Source: Bacteroidota bacterium (GTDB lineage Bacteria > Bacteroidota > Ignavibacteria > UBA10030 > SZUA-254). Taken from it: DNA of 50,519 nt. The stretch covers positions 1-50,519 of the forward strand of contig JASEHD010000006.1 in assembly GCA_030019075.1 (NCBI GenBank), given 5' to 3'. A model generated the notes under the pieces. The model was not told the DNA's origin, did no database searches, and worked only from the letters and a program-made list of their open reading frames with translations. Shown here one piece after another: positions 34,714-41,984 of this stretch (position 1 is its first letter; the number at the start of each line of letters is the position of its first letter). The translations under genes and the position numbers were made by a program.

Positions 34714-35253
34714 CCTCCACTTAATCGTACATCCAATCGAGAAAGTTTCCGGCATTTTCACCTCTTTACCAGTTAGCAGGGCGTCCAGTGCATTGCGGAG
34801 ATAACTTTCTTTTACTGCTTTTGGATTTTCCCAGTTGTCGTCCATCTTCCCGCTGTAGGATAGCTTTCTTTCCCGGTTGAACACAAAAAACTGAGGCGTA
34901 TGTGTTGCACCAAATGCTTCTGCAACTCGCTGGTCTCCATCCCGCAAGTATTTAAAGTTAAATCCTTTTTGCCTTGCACGTTTTACCATCTCGTCTAAAT
35001 TATCTTCGGGATAGTTTTTCTCGTCGTTCGAGTTTATTGCAACAAGCTGAACTCCTTTACCGGCGTAATCTTTTTGCAATTCAATGATCCTGTCTTCGTA
35101 CGCTATAACGTACGGACAGTGGTTGCACGAGAATACGATTACCAAAATACTTACATCCTTGAAATCGGATGAAGAATAATTTTTTCCACCCACACTGGGA
35201 AGGTTTTTAAATTCCGGCATCGGGTCGTTTATGTAAAGTTTGTTTCCTTTCAT
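34708..35253 (-). CDS. Thioredoxin/AhpC-type redoxin
   Basis: This 181-residue cytoplasmic protein of the thioredoxin-like superfamily has the active-site CNHCP at about residues 43-47 (CxxC). The family's VQLVAINSND and HTPQFFVFNRERKLSYSGKMDDNW blocks are present, and it ends in SIGCTIKWRT as is common for the group. It probably reduces peroxides or disulfides using the two Cys. AGGTGATAAA precedes the ATG. The stop codon (TTA on the plus strand, 34708-34710) lies inside the right core box of attC-like site 2, so the accessory block ends exactly at this gene's end. Confidence 0.85.
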   Translation of the reverse strand: MKGNKLYINDPMPEFKNLPSVGGKNYSSSDFKDVSILVIVFSCNHCPYVIAYEDRIIELQKDYAGKGVQLVAINSNDEKNYPEDNLDEMVKRARQKGFNFKYLRDGDQRVAEAFGATHTPQFFVFNRERKLSYSGKMDDNWENPKAVKESYLRNALDALLTGKEVKMPETFSIGCTIKWRT

Positions 35254-35336
35254 TTTATCACCTGAATTTTTTGGAGAATGAGTTCAATGTAATATGTTAC
35301 CTTAAGTTGACTGCATGTTTAATCGTTCTGAATGAA

Positions 35337-35438
35337 AACCGTTAAAACGGTTAAAGCATGAATCTTGTCCCATCAACACCTCGATTAATCGAGGTGTTAC
35401 TTAAGTGGAAGTTATGATCATCAACTGTTTTAACAGTT
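35337..35438. repeat. Cluster of three perfect palindromes
   Basis: AACCGTT-aa-AACGGTT (35337-35352), a 24-base perfect palindrome with half-site AACACCTCGATT (35375-35398) and AACTGTT-tt-AACAGTT (35423-35438) lie 22-24 bases apart. No terminal inverted repeat or target duplication was found around them. They resemble the internal hairpins of the 25.7-kb element. Confidence 0.75.
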
Positions 35439-35467
35439 TAATAAACAGGACACTCAAATAGAGTTCC

Positions 35468-35699
35468 TTATTTGATCATTCCAATATACATACCGCCCAA
35501 ATAAGGAACTAACCAAATCAGCCAAACAATAATACTATATCTGTGAAATCCTGTTCGTGCTGCTTCACTGCCTCTTCGTACCACAATCATTGCCCAAGTG
35601 CCTGCAATATCAAAAGTGAAACCTGTCCAGAAAGCAATAACGTGCCATCTTTTAAGGTGGCGAGCAATCCGTTCCGACCAAACACCGAGCGAATAAAAA
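35468..35699 (-). pseudogene. Truncated HsmA-like (TIGR03987-type) membrane protein gene
   Basis: The minus-strand frame, missing from the ORF track because it has no start, encodes FFYSLGVWSERIARHLKRWH, then a membrane helix (VIAFWTGFTFDIAGTWAM), FHRYSIIVWLIWLVPYLGG and a stop. This fits the first two-fifths and the last helix of HsmA-type four-helix proteins; the middle histidine-rich helices are missing. The frame is closed by a TGA directly in the adjoining GTCATGGT repeat. The gene is therefore broken by loss of its middle and by the repeat at its start. Confidence 0.65.
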
Positions 35700-35703
35700 A
35701 AGA

Positions 35704-35754
35704 GTCATGGTGAGTAAGTTTATCCTGAGTGAAAACGAAGGATCGAACCATGAC
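35704..35754. repeat. GTCATGGT/ACCATGAC dispersed hairpin repeat
   Basis: GTCATGGT (35704-35711) pairs with ACCATGAC (35747-35754). The same stem occurs in the miniature element at 16.5 kb (16483-16490 and 16502-16509) with a different loop. Further hairpins (AATGACAA/TTGTCATT and ATGGGC/GCCCAT) follow up to 35840. The gap 35254-35871 holds only repeats and the broken gene. Confidence 0.7.
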
Positions 35755-35871
35755 ATTCCAACTCAATCTCGCGCTAAAGTCTCCTAATGACAAGTCTCAA
35801 GAATTGTCATTTTCAATTGAGAAATGGGCAACGCCCATTTAGGTGGACTCAGCGTGACAGATTTTCATTAT

Positions 35872-36444
35872 CTATTTCTTCAGCCATTCGTTGAACAACT
35901 TTTTTATATTTTCTTCGCTAAGACGCATCGGGTTACCAGCCAACTGCCGTTGGCGAAGGGCTTCATATAATGAAACAGCGCAAGCGACAGAAACATTCAA
36001 GCTTTCTATCATTCCGAGCATCGGTATCTGGAAATTTTCGTCTGCGAGTTTTGCAGCTTCAGCAGACACACCACGATGTTCATTACCAAACACTAAAGCA
36101 ATTTTTTTTGTTAAATCAAGCTCGTAAAGCGATTTTGATCTTTTTCCAAGATGTGTTGCATAAATTGTGAAACCATCGCGATGTAGATGATCGTAACATT
36201 CTGTAATGGATTTAAAGTTACGCCGCTTCACCCACTTCAGAGCGCTGGCAGAGCTTTTCTTGCCGAGCTTCGGAAACTCTTCATTAACGTAAAGCAGTTG
36301 AACCTCAAGTATTCCAACAGCATCGGCGGTACGCAGCACTGCACTTACATTATGAGGATCGAATATGTCTTCCATTACAACTGTCAGATCGGGTTGACGG
36401 TGATGCAGAACTTTTAAAAATTTTTCTTTTCGGCGTTCGGTCAT
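35872..36444 (-). CDS. trmH: TrmH-family tRNA/rRNA 2'-O-methyltransferase
   Basis: This is a SPOUT methyltransferase of 190 residues that transfers a methyl group from SAM to a ribose 2'-OH; TrmH acts on G18 of tRNA. The three family motifs are visible: DPHNVSAVLRTAD (motif 1 with the catalytic Arg), ALVFGNEHRGVS (motif 2) and IPMLGMIESLNVSVACAVSLYE (motif 3, trefoil knot). A C-terminal helical extension (EENIKKLFNEWLKK) is typical of TrmH. Its start overlaps the EamA stop by one base. The exact tRNA target is inferred from the length and the C-terminus. Confidence 0.85.
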   Translation of the reverse strand: MTERRKEKFLKVLHHRQPDLTVVMEDIFDPHNVSAVLRTADAVGILEVQLLYVNEEFPKLGKKSSASALKWVKRRNFKSITECYDHLHRDGFTIYATHLGKRSKSLYELDLTKKIALVFGNEHRGVSAEAAKLADENFQIPMLGMIESLNVSVACAVSLYEALRQRQLAGNPMRLSEENIKKLFNEWLKK

Positions 36445-37325
36445 TACTGTTCCTCTTGTTTGATCTGAAGAATTGCAATTGCTGTGATTACGAAAACGGC
36501 GCCAACGATTTGTATCGGAGTCAAAACCTCATTAACAATAAAGTATGCCGATACGATTGCAACAATCGGTTCGAAGGTTGCAGTTATTATTCCCCGTGAA
36601 GCCGTCAAGTACTTCATACCGGAAAAGTACAGCGAGTGCGGAATAAGAATCGAGATCAGCGCAAATCCAAAAAACATTTCCCACGTTTCAACTGAATAAT
36701 GTGCATCAATAATTTTTGACGGAGGATTGATGATTATCCAGAACAGCACGCCGGCTATAAATGCATAAACAAGGCAAGTCCAAACATTATATTTCTTTAG
36801 TAAATATTTCAGCCATACGTTTGTGAAACCCCAGCAAAACGCAGAAGCCAAACCGGTTAAAAGTCCGAGATGGCTGATTGTAATGATTGAAAAATCTTTT
36901 CCTGCAACTGCAAGATAACAGCCAGCCAGCGATACTGTTCCGGCGATTACTTTAGAGGAAGTTACTTTTTCTTCGCGTGAGCCAACGGCATACAACAGCA
37001 CCAACAGCGGAGCTAAGTATTGAAGTAGAATTGCGGTTGCAACGTTTGTTGTTGCGATCGAAAAGTAGTATGTAAAATTAGAACCGGCGATGCCGAGAAT
37101 TCCTAAAAGAGCAAACTTGTACAGGTCTTTTAGCTTAACAACAAGAAGGTGGCGTTTAAACAGAAGAAAAAATATCAACAGCAATAGGCAAGAGATCGTT
37201 ATCCGCATTTGTACAAGGATAAGCGTTTCTACGTTTTGAATAAAGAGAAACTTTGCAATCGTTGCTGAAATTCCCCAGAAGGTTGTTGCACCTAAAATGA
37301 ATAAATACCCTTTAAAAGATTTCAT
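36444..37325 (-). CDS. EamA-family (DMT) transporter
   Basis: This 293-residue membrane protein is made of two EamA repeats with about ten membrane helices. It starts with GYLFILGATTFWGISATIAKFLF and has the later TASRGIITATFEPIVAIVSAYFIVNEVLT, both characteristic of drug/metabolite exporters. The substrate is not predictable; amino acids or other small metabolites are common. It forms an operon of overlapping genes with the TPR-like protein upstream and trmH downstream, and no separate promoter is seen between them. Confidence 0.88.
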   Translation of the reverse strand: MKSFKGYLFILGATTFWGISATIAKFLFIQNVETLILVQMRITISCLLLLIFFLLFKRHLLVVKLKDLYKFALLGILGIAGSNFTYYFSIATTNVATAILLQYLAPLLVLLYAVGSREEKVTSSKVIAGTVSLAGCYLAVAGKDFSIITISHLGLLTGLASAFCWGFTNVWLKYLLKKYNVWTCLVYAFIAGVLFWIIINPPSKIIDAHYSVETWEMFFGFALISILIPHSLYFSGMKYLTASRGIITATFEPIVAIVSAYFIVNEVLTPIQIVGAVFVITAIAILQIKQEEQ

Positions 37326-37879
37326 TCCTCTGGCGGCTGATCTGCGGCGGGTGTTGCTCCCTCTTCTGATTTACGTTTGTAATACTTACTCATCTCGTCG
37401 TTGCCGGCAATTTCATATAAGTGGGCAAGCTTCTGATGAAGAGGTTTCGATTCCGGAATTGCATTCGTACCTTGCTTTAGAAAATCGATGAGTGAGTTCA
37501 ACGATGGAATATTCAAATCAGGTTCGTAGCAATTTGCAACGTTCAAGTACGGAGTTGGCTCATCAGGTTTTGCATCGGCGGCTTTCTTATAATATCGCAG
37601 GGCGAGATCATAATTATCATATATCGAGTGCGTTGCTTCAAAAACGCTTGCAAGCCACATGTAAACATCATAACTAAGATGAGAAAATTCCTTAACAAGC
37701 TTTTCGCCAAACAAACACAACTCTTCCGGTGTCAGTGCATGATTCCAGAAAAGCTGACGATACAGCTCGATGTCATCGAGATGCTGTTCGATCGCTTGCT
37801 CGAACGCATCGAAGATTTCGTTGAACTCTTTCGACGATTCGAACCGATTCCGTATTTCATCAATTGATAGTTTGGGCAT
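37322..37879 (-). CDS. TPR-like helical protein
   Basis: This 185-residue soluble protein begins MPKLSIDEIRNRFES. I place the start at 37879 and not at 37963, because the longer form adds 28 unusual residues. The middle (DNYDLALRYYKKAADAKPDEPTPYLNVANCY) and end (KPLHQKLAHLYEIAGNDEMSKYYKRK) match tetratricopeptide-repeat helices. The tail is Pro/Glu-rich. No catalytic motif is seen; it is probably a binding scaffold. It overlaps the EamA gene by four bases, so the two are coupled. Confidence 0.7.
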   Translation of the reverse strand: MPKLSIDEIRNRFESSKEFNEIFDAFEQAIEQHLDDIELYRQLFWNHALTPEELCLFGEKLVKEFSHLSYDVYMWLASVFEATHSIYDNYDLALRYYKKAADAKPDEPTPYLNVANCYEPDLNIPSLNSLIDFLKQGTNAIPESKPLHQKLAHLYEIAGNDEMSKYYKRKSEEGATPAADQPPEE

Positions 37880-38047
37880 CAAATATTTATATGCTGGACT
37901 GCAAAAAATTAATGTCGGATCGAAAAACAAGAAAAACCCGACTCTGCCAAAATAACAAAGCATTCAATGAAAATCAAGAGTTTGCAAAGAAAATTTGACA
38001 GTTCTGAAATAATTCCGTATTTTCATCAAAAATAAAGGAGATGTTTT

Positions 38048-38806
38048 ATGGAAAATCAGCAAATTAACCCAGTTGAAGCGCCGGAAGTTTCATCGTTTAC
38101 TGACCGGATGGTGGATATTTTTTCTGCCCCAGCGAAGCTATTTACTGAAGTTGCTTCTACATCAGTTCAGAATTTGTCCTGGGCTATACCTTATATTATA
38201 GCCATGTGCCTTGCACTCATTACAACGATTACGATCCTCTCTGATCAAACATTACGCTCGCAAGCATTAGAACCGCAGCGCGATGCTATGCAAGAGAGGG
38301 TTGATCGGGGCGAGATGAGGCAGGAACAAATGGATGCGGCAACAGAAATGATGGAATCAGGGTCAATGATTGTAATTACAGGATCTATTGCAGCTCTTGT
38401 TATGACAACTATAGCAATGTTCGGCGTACCGCTCATTTTCTGGATAACGGTGAAATTATTTTTTAAGTCGCAAGCAGGTTACAAAAAATTACTTGAAGTC
38501 TATGGGCTTTCTATGTTAATCGGTATTCTTGGAGCAATCGTTACAGTGTTAATGATTTTTCTTTTCAACTCGATACTTGCTTCACCCAGCGGCTCATTGT
38601 TGCTCGTTGACAGCTTCGACTATAAGAATATGTCGCATAAATTTCTTGCTTCCATAAACTTTTTCACAATTTGGCAAATGGCTGTTTTTGGAATCGGTGT
38701 AGCAAAGATTTCGAATAAATCAATTAATACTGGAATCGGAATTACAATCGGTTTATGGCTTGCATGGGTAATTATAACATTGCTGCTTGGATGGGGAATG
38801 AGGTGA
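38048..38806 (+). CDS. Yip1-domain membrane protein
   Basis: This is a 252-residue membrane protein with about five helices. The FTDRMVDIFSAPAKLFTEVAST opening, followed by a first helix, a charged Glu/Met/Arg segment and the later helices GVPLIFWITVKLFFK and FTIWQMAVFGIGVAKI, is characteristic of bacterial YIP1 proteins. A good AAGGAG site lies ahead of the ATG. Function in bacteria is unknown. It stands directly upstream of the surface-protein operon but has a separate promoter from it. Confidence 0.8.
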   Translation: MENQQINPVEAPEVSSFTDRMVDIFSAPAKLFTEVASTSVQNLSWAIPYIIAMCLALITTITILSDQTLRSQALEPQRDAMQERVDRGEMRQEQMDAATEMMESGSMIVITGSIAALVMTTIAMFGVPLIFWITVKLFFKSQAGYKKLLEVYGLSMLIGILGAIVTVLMIFLFNSILASPSGSLLLVDSFDYKNMSHKFLASINFFTIWQMAVFGIGVAKISNKSINTGIGITIGLWLAWVIITLLLGWGMR

Positions 38807-38822
38807 AAAAAGAATTTTTTCC

Positions 38823-38851
38823 TTGACACAAACCAAAATATTTTGTATTTT
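38823..38851 (+). promoter_or_regulatory. Promoter of the surface-protein operon
   Basis: TTGACA (38823-38828) and TATTTT (38846-38851) are separated by 17 bases. Transcription would start near 38858, just ahead of a short leader ORF and the (CT)9 gene. Confidence 0.6.
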
Positions 38852-38867
38852 ATGAGCGGAGAAAAAC

Positions 38868-38906
38868 ATGAAACTGTTGGATAAAATATGGATAAGCCAA
38901 AAATGA
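38868..38906 (+). CDS. Possible 12-residue leader peptide
   Basis: ATG at 38868 follows a GGAG site and encodes MKLLDKIWISQK before a TGA that overlaps the ATG of the next gene (ATGA, 38903-38906). Such an overlap would couple translation of the following gene to this leader. Only position and the ribosome-binding site support it. Confidence 0.35.
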   Translation: MKLLDKIWISQK

Positions 38907-41900
38907 AAAATAAATTTTTACTCTCTCTCTCTCTCTCTTGCACTTAGCGTTTTTGTCTCAAGCTTAAACTCACCCATTTTTACCCAGATTATAATTAAGG
39001 ATACAATAATAGTTACACCAAAATTTGATTATTACACAAAACCAGAAGAAATAAAATATTCAAGTGAATTACAAGTAGCAGGTGGCTCGTTGTATTTGAG
39101 TTGTGGAGGACGTGTGACATTTCGCAGTATTTTCCCAAATTTATTTGGCTTTGGTTTTAGTAATGATGCAGATATTTGGTTAGTTCAGCCATACAGCAGA
39201 TTACTTTTTAGTGGAAGCTTAAGAGCAGCTACCTATGATGGAACCATTTTTAATATAGGATATTTTACGGGTGGACAATCACTTGTATTTGCTGTTGAAT
39301 ATAGATTGGTTGATGAAAATGGATACATTAGCACTCATGGACCATATTACCAAGAAGCACCTGAGCCGTCCATAATTGGTTGTCAGACGAATACATATAT
39401 CTTTTTTGATTACCATATCACTCCAGTGTTAGATACTGCAACGGTTTGGCAAACCATGGAGATATTTATTGATATGGATTCAAATTCTTGTGTCGACATG
39501 CGACCTTCAACCGGTCCTCCTCGCGAACCACAACCATTTATAGTTCCAAGCGATACTCAGCTTTTATACTACCCATGGTCGTTAAATTATCCTTATCATA
39601 ATGATAGTTTATGGTTTCATTCAAAAAATGATTCGTTATATTTTGATAAAGAGTTTTATGAATGGTATTATCCTCCTATTAACTTAGGAAAAGTCAAAGC
39701 TGGAGATACCATAATATTTTCATTGATATCGGTTGGTCCTGGAACTGAAGGAGAACGTATGTATCCCAGGGTTGAACCAGATCGTGAAGGATGGAATTTT
39801 TATTATGAAAGTTGGATTGATGATTGTGATGATTATGGTGGGTCATTGTGGTTTAGCAGGGACCGTTATCGTGTGTATGCTGCACCACAACGGGGAATGC
39901 CTGGTGATACTCTAAGATTATATGTTGAAGCGATAGGTGAGCCAGAAGACCCAAATGCAGAGGTTGATGTGAATATAATTGAAGGGCGGAATTATGCGAC
40001 ATTGATTGATACTTCTGGAACTGTTTACGGAAATGATATTTTCTACAGACCTTATTCAAGAATCACAAATGAGCTGCAGCTTGTTATTGGACAGAACCTG
40101 CCACCATCAGGTAGAATAATTGTACAGGTATTAAGTGAAGAAGATTGGTTTTCAAGTGGGAGGGTAGTTCTTGAAATCGGTTCGTGTCCAAATGTCTCGT
40201 TTTGTCCGCCAGCAATTGCCACAGGTGATACCTCTGATATCATCGTAAAAAAACAACGGTTCAACGGCGATATTGTGCCATACCCAGACGATCAAGAGTT
40301 TGATGTGCATTTTTTTAATATCGCAGATACCGTTTATGGCAAACTGCTCGATCCTTGCGATCAAACATTGAAAGATTCGCTCTTATGTACTTTAAAGGGA
40401 TTCAAATATGTCGCTTCGCTAGATACAGCTCCGCCGGAAAATTACCTGATAAAATTTTTAGTTGAACCCGTTGGAAGTTGGGACGTATGCGAGCCATGCC
40501 AGCCAGCAGGTTTGACGAAGAGTTCATTCTCTGAAGAATTATCTACTCCCATTGGTACAATGAGGTCGGGTTCAAAAAACATACAACTGGCATCAGCGTC
40601 TGTTTCTAAGCAGGGTAGCCATGCAAGGAGAACATCAGATTATCCCTCTTGTTCAAACAATGGCTTAACTATTCGAGAGTATGAAATTATACTTGGCGAA
40701 ACAAAGTATTTCAAAGTTACTAAATGTGAAGATACAAAATCACTTGTTATAGATACAACATCACATGGTGGTCGTACGAATGACCTTGAAGGGGGAGAGT
40801 CAGAAGCTGATTGGTCTGTGGAGAAAGCGGACGCACGCCCAAAGGATATAAGACCTGGCACAAGAATTGGTGCATATTGGGAAACAAAAAAAGTTGCACC
40901 TGATTTCAATGGAACACCAAAGCTTATGCCAGACGGCTTAATCAGAGTTATTGGCAGGTATTGGCACGCAGATTCTGTCTATAGAGTTAAGCTCACTTCA
41001 AAACTTAGTGGGTACAAAGATGCTCATGCTATTATTGAGGTGAAGAAACCGAGAAAACTTGGATCAGCTTTAGACCCAACAGTTGAAGACGTTTTTGGTA
41101 ATCAAATCATGATAAATGATACAATTATAAAATATGCCGGCATCTATGGTATCCCACCTCAGATAATTAAAGGACAGATAGCTAAAGAAACACATTTTGA
41201 GCCTGTTTATCGCTATGAATTTAATGAAGATATTAAATACCGAAATATGACTGAGCCTGATGAAAATGGTGGACCATCGATGAATGAAAAATATTTTGGT
41301 TCTGAAAACAACTTTGTTGTCAATTCTCCTCCACCAATGGGTAATGGTCCAGCAATTCCATCCAAAGATGTACATAAATATGTCAAACCTATTGGAGATT
41401 ATCCACGTAATCAGATTACTATTAGAAATTATTTAATTGCAAACAGATACCAATATATCAAAAGAGATAAATTAAGATTTATGAACGATGATGAAATCAC
41501 TAATCAATGGAATTATTATTATGACTCACTTTATAAGAAAGGTGTATGGTCTGATGATATAGCACTTCAAAATGAAGCTTTATCTAAAGCTGTGCAATTA
41601 TTAAGCGATGGAATAATTGGGAAAAAAGAATATGACTGGTATGCACAGACGAGAATAATTGCTTCATACGGATTCCTACAACTTACTCATTATAATGCTA
41701 CAGACTTAAATCTAAATGGATTCACAAAAACATCATCCACACAACCACCCGAGTATTTGAACGAAGTCTCGTACGGATTCCCGGCTTATGGAGAACGGAT
41801 GTATAAACACAATCAGATTAAGCAAATTGTTTGGAATGGATTACAAGTCAATAATTGGCCCCTTGGTTATGAAAAAACCTGGGAATCTGCATTGAATTGG

Positions 41901-41978
41901 TATAACCATGGTGAACCAAATTATGAGGTCGATGTAATGAACAATGCCAAAAATTATTTGCCAGTAAAAGGAGAATAA
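38903..41978 (+). CDS. Large exported protein with transglycosylase-like C-terminus; frame switched OFF by a (CT)9 tract
   Basis: ATG 38903 starts MKNKFLLSLSLS, but a stop (TAG 38945) follows after 14 codons. The long frame begins at 38907 with no ATG before the track's TTG 39090. One extra CT unit (ten, or seven) in the tract would join them and give a normal signal peptide (LLSLSLSLALSVFVSSLNS). I therefore treat it as one gene, currently out of frame. The product is about 1,020 residues: a beta-rich N-terminal two-thirds with no known domain, and a C-terminal lysozyme-like part. The latter has IIKGQIAKETHFEP with the catalytic Glu, ASYGFLQLTHYNA and ALNWYNHGEPNYEVDVMNNAKNY, as in lytic transglycosylases. 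It leads an operon with the next two genes. Confidence 0.75.
38921..38938 (+). repeat. (CT)9 dinucleotide tract in signal-peptide codons
   Basis: Nine CT units lie within the signal-peptide region. Gains or losses by slipped-strand mispairing would move the gene in and out of frame. Confidence 0.9.
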
Positions 41979-41984
41979 AATTAT

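Noticed and set aside
35587-35793. Track ORF on the minus strand over the HsmA-like remnant
   Set aside because: It is in a different frame from the recognisable membrane protein fragment and crosses repeat sequence.
38245-38943. Minus-strand ORFs opposite the Yip1 gene and the CT tract
   Set aside because: They are shadows of the plus-strand gene with biased composition and no family resemblance.
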